Source of the DNA: Hyphomicrobiales bacterium
Lineage (GTDB): Bacteria; Pseudomonadota; Alphaproteobacteria; Rhizobiales; Rhizobiaceae
Direction of reading: 5' to 3'
DNA: 64,000 bases
NCBI GenBank assembly: GCA_900465665.1
Contig: UBJO01000046.1
Coordinates: 53,169-117,168, forward strand
The notes beneath the pieces were generated by a model. That model made no database searches, was not told the origin of the DNA, and saw only the letters and a list, made by a program, of their open reading frames with translations. Positions 59,977-64,000 of the stretch are shown here, in pieces; the stretch's first letter is position 1; the number at the start of each line of letters is the position of its first letter. Both the position numbers and the translations under genes were made by a program.

Positions 59977-60053
59977 GGGCCTGTAGCTCAATTGGTCAGA
60001 GCCGTCGGCTCATAACCGATTGGTTGCAGGTTCAAGTCCTGCCAAGCCCACCA
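59977..60053 (+). tRNA. tRNA with anticodon CAU, probably Ile2 (lysidine type)
   Basis: 77 bases ending in encoded CCA. Cloverleaf: acceptor GGGCCTG / CAAGCCC, D-stem GCTC / GAGC, anticodon loop CTCATAA (CAT at 60011-60013) on stem GTCGG / CCGAT, T-stem GCAGG / CCTGC with loop TTCAAGT. The acceptor has one C-A mismatch. The anticodon-arm and T-arm resemble tRNA-Ile2 (CAU read as AUA after lysidine change) more than elongator Met. It lies next to the defence genes, where tRNA genes often act as integration sites. Confidence 0.88.
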
Positions 60054-60096
60054 TGAATTGATCTGCATCGGCTCGCGCCATTCGCTATCGAGCAGG

Positions 60097-60402
60097 CTAC
60101 TTAGCTACATCGGCGGGCTCAGCGCATATCAAGCGGTGATGGCCGCCCATCCAGCAGCTCGCGTACCCGCTAATCCACCTGCTGTCCCATCGCATGATGC
60201 ATGGGTCAAACGCGAGGACCGTATCGCCCCAGTTCCTCCTGTCTTCATCATCGAAAACAAAGAATTCGATCTCCCCAGCCTCGCGAGAGAATTCCAGCTG
60301 AACAGCAAATCTATGCGAGTACCCACAATCAATCAAGTCTGACAGCCGTGCGCGATTTGGGAGTGTGGAGCCCAACGCCATTCGGTACCCTGAAACCTTC
60401 AT
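60097..60402 (-). CDS. Candidate hypothetical protein, 101 aa
   Basis: A frame with protein-like composition in its middle (SDLIDCGYSHRFAVQLEFSR then EAGEIEFFVFDDEDRRNWGD). No domain is recognised and the Shine-Dalgarno is weak. A plus-strand frame over the same bases is less protein-like. Low GC-type codon use suggests imported DNA. It may be a decayed gene. Confidence 0.35.
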   Translation of the reverse strand: MKVSGYRMALGSTLPNRARLSDLIDCGYSHRFAVQLEFSREAGEIEFFVFDDEDRRNWGDTVLAFDPCIMRWDSRWISGYASCWMGGHHRLICAEPADVAK

Positions 60403-60815
60403 TCATTCGAGATTGGCCTGGCACTTCTGTCGGCGCGACAAAATATTTGTTCATCGCTAGTGCCGCGATAGGGACGTCCGCCTTATTTTGACTGAACCGC
60501 GAAACAATTGGCCTTTTCGGATCGTGCACTCAGATCGTGATCAATCGTGCAGTCGACCTTGGGAAAAGTGACTCTTCTAACTGGGATTCTCACTTGGAAA
60601 TAGAATGTACCCACTTACATCGGAAGATCGCATAATCTACATTATGGAACTTCGCCATTGATGTTCGCCCCGATTGGGAGGCTCGGCCACGGCTATTGAT
60701 TGCCACTGAGAAGTGATTCAGTCAGCTCTCAATACAAATCAAAGATACTTCTAATGGACTGCTCATCTAGGGCGTCCGACACCGTATGCATCTGATAATC
60801 AAAACGAACGTCGCA
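60403..60815. other. Intergenic region without a convincing gene
   Basis: A-T richer than the rest of the window; no frame, repeat or hairpin of note. Confidence 0.4.
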
Positions 60816-61160
<345 letters not shown>

Positions 61161-61185
61161 TCACAGAAGTGCCGGTGTCCTGGGA

Positions 61186-61713
61186 TTAAAGAAGACCCTT
61201 CGCCCGCAAACCGGCCGCGAAGGTGATGAGCGGCATCACGAGAGTCAGCGGCTTGTCCTTCAGCGGTTCGGCGCCATAGGTGGCGTACCAGTTGGCTGCG
61301 CGCTCGCCTTTGGCATCGATGATCAGTAGAAGTCCCCCGCCCTCTCCTGCAAGTCTGAGGCAGCGGAGCGCTGCGGCGGCTAGGAGCAGGCCTCCCAGTC
61401 CCTGCCCGGCAACCGCGCGGTCGGCAGCCAGTCGTGCAAGCTTGAAGCCCGGCACCTCATGGCGGGCAAGACCGCGTGTCATTGCATCGGGCACAGCTGC
61501 GTGCTCAACTGCTGAAGGCGCGATTGTATAGAACCCAAGAATGCGGTCGGGTACTGCGTCATCGATGGCACAGAAGGTCTTTGAGGCATTCTGCTCATGG
61601 CTTTGTCGGGCAAAACGGAGCAGGAACTCGTTCATCTGAGCGTCGCCGCAATCGAACTCCGCCCGACCGTGAGACTTGGCGATCGGCTCCTCATGCCATG
61701 CAGGTAAACTCAT
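61186..61713 (-). CDS. GNAT toxin of a TacAT-type system, 175 aa
   Basis: A GNAT acetyltransferase: FDCGDAQMNEFLLRFARQSH at the start, ILGFYTIAPSAVEHAAVP near 58, and the acetyl-CoA-binding loop RLAADRAVAGQGLGGLLLAA near 93-112 (R-x-x-G-x-G form AGQGLGG). YATYGAEPLKDKPLTLVM is at the end. TacT-type toxins acetylate the amino group of aminoacyl-tRNA and stop translation. The ATG overlaps the antitoxin stop by four bases. Confidence 0.9.
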   Translation of the reverse strand: MSLPAWHEEPIAKSHGRAEFDCGDAQMNEFLLRFARQSHEQNASKTFCAIDDAVPDRILGFYTIAPSAVEHAAVPDAMTRGLARHEVPGFKLARLAADRAVAGQGLGGLLLAAAALRCLRLAGEGGGLLLIIDAKGERAANWYATYGAEPLKDKPLTLVMPLITFAAGLRAKGLL

Positions 61714-61988
61714 AGGCTGTCAGGCAAACCGGCAATCGCCGCGCGCAGCTTGGCGTTGGGTTTGGGCGGATTTTCCAGAAGCTCAAGAATGCGAAGATGA
61801 TCGCGCTTTGACACTTTGATCGTTTCGGCTTCTTCGATCACAGCCTCCGCTTCTCGCAGTGCGGATTCGGTTACAAAATTCGTCAGATCGGTATTACGAA
61901 GTGCTGCTGCGCGCACGAGCTTAGCCTTGGCCGTGGCAGGAACCCTCAAACTCATACGCTCACTGTTCTCGTTCGCTATACTCGGCAT
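61710..61988 (-). CDS. DUF1778 antitoxin of a TacAT-type system, 92 aa
   Basis: A ribbon-helix-helix DUF1778 protein: NSERMSLRVPATAKAKLVRA, ALRNTDLTNFVTESALREAE at the N-terminal part, and a C-terminal toxin-binding tail (KRDHLRILELLENPPKPNAK). GGAGG precedes ATG 61988. It binds its promoter and the GNAT toxin encoded next. Confidence 0.9.
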   Translation of the reverse strand: MPSIANENSERMSLRVPATAKAKLVRAAALRNTDLTNFVTESALREAEAVIEEAETIKVSKRDHLRILELLENPPKPNAKLRAAIAGLPDSL

Positions 61989-62301
61989 GTCGCCCTCCAT
62001 CTATCAACCGAATATAGGCGAAACTCCTCTCGGCGTCAACGGTGTGCGCCTTCAAGGCGTACAGGCAAATGCGCGCGCTTCTATATACTGTTGGCTTGTT
62101 GCCTCAAGGCTTGGCGGCAATCAACGGACGGCATTATTTGTTTGAGCGATTGCGGCGGCCGGCCTTTTGCAAGGTTTTCGCCGCCGCGGCCTATTCCAAT
62201 CATATATGCAGGTGGTGGCCGGCGACGGCATTGGCGTGGACGCGGCGACCCTCCAACCTATCGGCCTGATTGCCAGCAGGTGCTCTCACCACGAGGGTTA
62301 A

Positions 62302-62448
62302 TCAAGCCATACCTCTGGCAGTACACGTTACGAGGTTACCTGTCTTCGCAAGGGCGAAATCGTCGGTGACGTCCCCCGACAACGCTTGATAACGGCTTTG
62401 CGCCGGTTGTTGGCGAACCGTAGCAGCACTTGTGAGGAAGGCGGGTGA
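62302..62448 (+). CDS. Possible gene remnant, 49 codons without a start
   Basis: After a TAA at 62299-62301, an open frame reads HTSGSTRYEVTCLRKGEIVG then DVPRQRLITALRRLLANRSS and CEEGG, protein-like but without a start codon. It may be the end of a gene lost to decay next to the insertion element. The stretch before it (from 62215) also has a short protein-like frame. Confidence 0.3.
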   Translation, partial: SSHTSGSTRYEVTCLRKGEIVGDVPRQRLITALRRLLANRSSTCEEGG

Positions 62449-62549
62449 TGGCAGGTCGATGGCCCCTCTCTTAGAAGTAGGCCTATAATCGATTTGGTCA
62501 GAGACGATCACGTTGATCGTGCCCCGTAGCGTGGTGTAGGTCGACGGTA

Positions 62550-62602
62550 GCAAAGCCGCTCGCGAGCGCCCTTAGCGCGCTGTAGCGAGTGAGCGGCTTT
62601 GC
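62550..62602 (+). repeat. Inverted repeat upstream of the IS256-type gene
   Basis: GCAAAGCCGCTC (62550-62561) and GAGCGGCTTTGC (62591-62602), a perfect 12-base inverted repeat with a 29-base centre, about 70 bases before the transposase start. Confidence 0.7.
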
Positions 62603-62670
62603 GGGCGGTCATCGATAATCTCCGGCATGGTTGGGTTGCTGACACTCAACCAGATACGAAGGATACATCG

Positions 62671-63858
62671 ATGACCAATGACATAATGGACCTACGCGAG
62701 CTTGTGGAGAAGACCCCGGACGCGGATATTCTGCGCGACATGATCGGTTTTGCTGCTGAGCGACTGATGGAATTGGAAGTTAGCGCTGCAACTGGCGCGG
62801 CCCACGGTGAGAAGAGTCCATCGCGATTGGCTCAGCGCAACGGTTATCGCGACCGTGACTGGGAGACGCGTGCAGGTACGGTAGAGCTGCGTATCCCAAA
62901 GCTGCGTAAAGGGTCTTACTTCCCAACCTTCCTCGAGCCACGTCGCATGGCCGAGAAGGCGCTGACAGCTGTTATCCAGGAAGCTTACATTCAGGGCATC
63001 TCGACGCGTTCCGTAGATGATCTCGTCAAGGCCATGGGGATGAGCGGCATCTCAAAGAGCCAGGTTTCCCGCCTGTGCGAAGAGATCGATGACAAGGTCA
63101 AAGCCTTTCTCGATCGGCCAATCGAGGGCGACTGGCCGTATTTGTGGGTGGATGGCACCTACCTCAAAGTGCGGCGCGGTGGTCGCATCATCTCTGTTGC
63201 AGCCATCATCGCGGTGGGCGTCAACACCGATGGTCGACGAGAAGTCCTCGGTATGGAGGTTGGGACCTCAGAAGCTGAGCCGATCTGGACAGAGTTCCTG
63301 CGCAAGCTGACGCGACGAGGCCTACGCGGCGTCAAGTTGGTCATCTCCGATGCCCACGAGGGCATCAAGGCTGCCGTCTCCAAGGTCCTGTGCGCTAGCT
63401 GGCAGCGATGCCGGGTCCACTTCGCCCGCAATGTGCTGGCGCATGCAGGCAAAAGTGGCAGGCGGGTTGTTTCCGCCTTCATCGGAACAGCTTTCGCTCA
63501 GGAGACTCCGGAGCCGCAAGCAGCCAATGGCGCAAGTGCCCAAGCTCGCTGCGATCATGGATGAGGCCGAGCACGACGTACTGGCCTATATGAGTTTTCC
63601 GAAGCAACATTGGACCAAGCTTCACTCCACGAATCCAATCGAACGTCTCATGGAGAAATCAAGAAGCGGACGGATGTCGTCGGCATTTTTCCAAACGAAG
63701 ACGCCATTGTCAGGCTCGTCGGCGCAATGCTCCTCGAGCAAAACGACGTGTATGGACTGCTCCCGGTTTGCAAGGATAATTTGAACGTCACGGCAGACAC
63801 GGTGCTTGCGGTCGTGTATCCGGCCTATCTATGCGAGCCGCTCGGCCGCTGGCCTTGA
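62671..63858 (+). pseudogene. IS256-family transposase, frameshifted
   Basis: The first 280 codons read as an intact IS256-type transposase: [71 protein letters not shown] (first Asp) and [15 protein letters not shown] (second Asp). Near 63500 the frame is lost; [20 protein letters not shown] and HSTNPIERL follow in another frame, then KKRTDVVGIFPNEDAIVRLV in a third. The third catalytic acid lies in the broken part. The element cannot move by itself. Confidence 0.85.
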
Positions 63859-64000
63859 TGGTATTCGCGGATCGGCGGCCAGACAAATGGACGAGCTCAT
63901 ATGGCTCGCATCGTTTCATGGGCCTTTGCCGAACCCGGATCATACCGGTTTGCCATCACATTCGCTTACCCTCGCAAGCCTATGGCGCGGCAATCAACCT

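Overview
The window looks like an accessory stretch (plasmid, chromid or genomic island region) of an alphaproteobacterium of the Rhizobiaceae type. Reasons: moderately high GC, many small rhizobial stress proteins (DUF2934, DUF6894, DUF883-like, KGG-like, GlsB/YeaQ-like), a perfect GAAC-N7-GAAC LexA box of the Rhizobiales kind, repeated GGAAC-N17-GTT promoters of the EcfG/RpoE2 general stress response type, an AttEFGH-like transporter operon, and many decayed genes. No replication, conjugation or ribosomal genes were recognised, and the genus cannot be fixed from the sequence alone.

Layout. 0-5 kb: small hypothetical proteins, a XRE regulator, a PHB-depolymerase-type esterase and a single-domain response regulator. 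5-9.3 kb: divergent glgX (glycogen debranching) and treZ (trehalose release) with an EcfG-type promoter facing each way. 9.3-20 kb: stress-type genes including a DUF2934-receiver fusion, two dehydrogenase/FAD proteins, a MOSC protein, a Crp/Fnr regulator, DUF6894, KGG-like and DUF2934 proteins, a YbhN-like membrane protein and a Gly/Asn-rich exported protein. 20-25 kb: an AttEFGH-like operon (ATPase, fused permease, lipocalin-like AttH). 25-34 kb: a dead MFS gene, a Nudix hydrolase, more stress proteins, topoisomerase IB, a cytoplasmic alpha-amylase and another response regulator. 34-39 kb: a GAF-GAF histidine kinase, the AbiEi/AbiEii type IV toxin-antitoxin pair, a broken transposase and a Ku remnant. 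39-50 kb: FAD monooxygenase, HAD hydrolase, PfpI protein, M20 amidohydrolase plus Ldh-type oxidoreductase, an HTH-nucleotidyltransferase and a GH15 enzyme. 50-54 kb: a graveyard of fused gene remnants (amidase, luciferase-like monooxygenases, DUF1330, PBP1A) with intact TetR and SDR genes. 54-64 kb: SOS-controlled imuA without a working imuB, a type II Thoeris-like defence operon (TIR ThsB, transmembrane-macro ThsA and a third membrane gene), a membrane-anchored thermonuclease, a tRNA with anticodon CAU, a TacAT toxin-antitoxin pair and a frameshifted IS256-family transposase.

How it fits together. GlgX, TreZ, alpha-amylase and the GH15 enzyme point to breakdown of glycogen and maltooligosaccharides and to trehalose metabolism, tied by promoter sequence to the general stress response. 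Ten perfect GGAAC-N17-GTT sites lie in this window, nearly all just upstream of genes of the stress type; about two would be expected by chance. The right-hand 10 kb reads as a defence island. The most notable system is the three-gene Thoeris-like operon at 56.1-58.2 kb.
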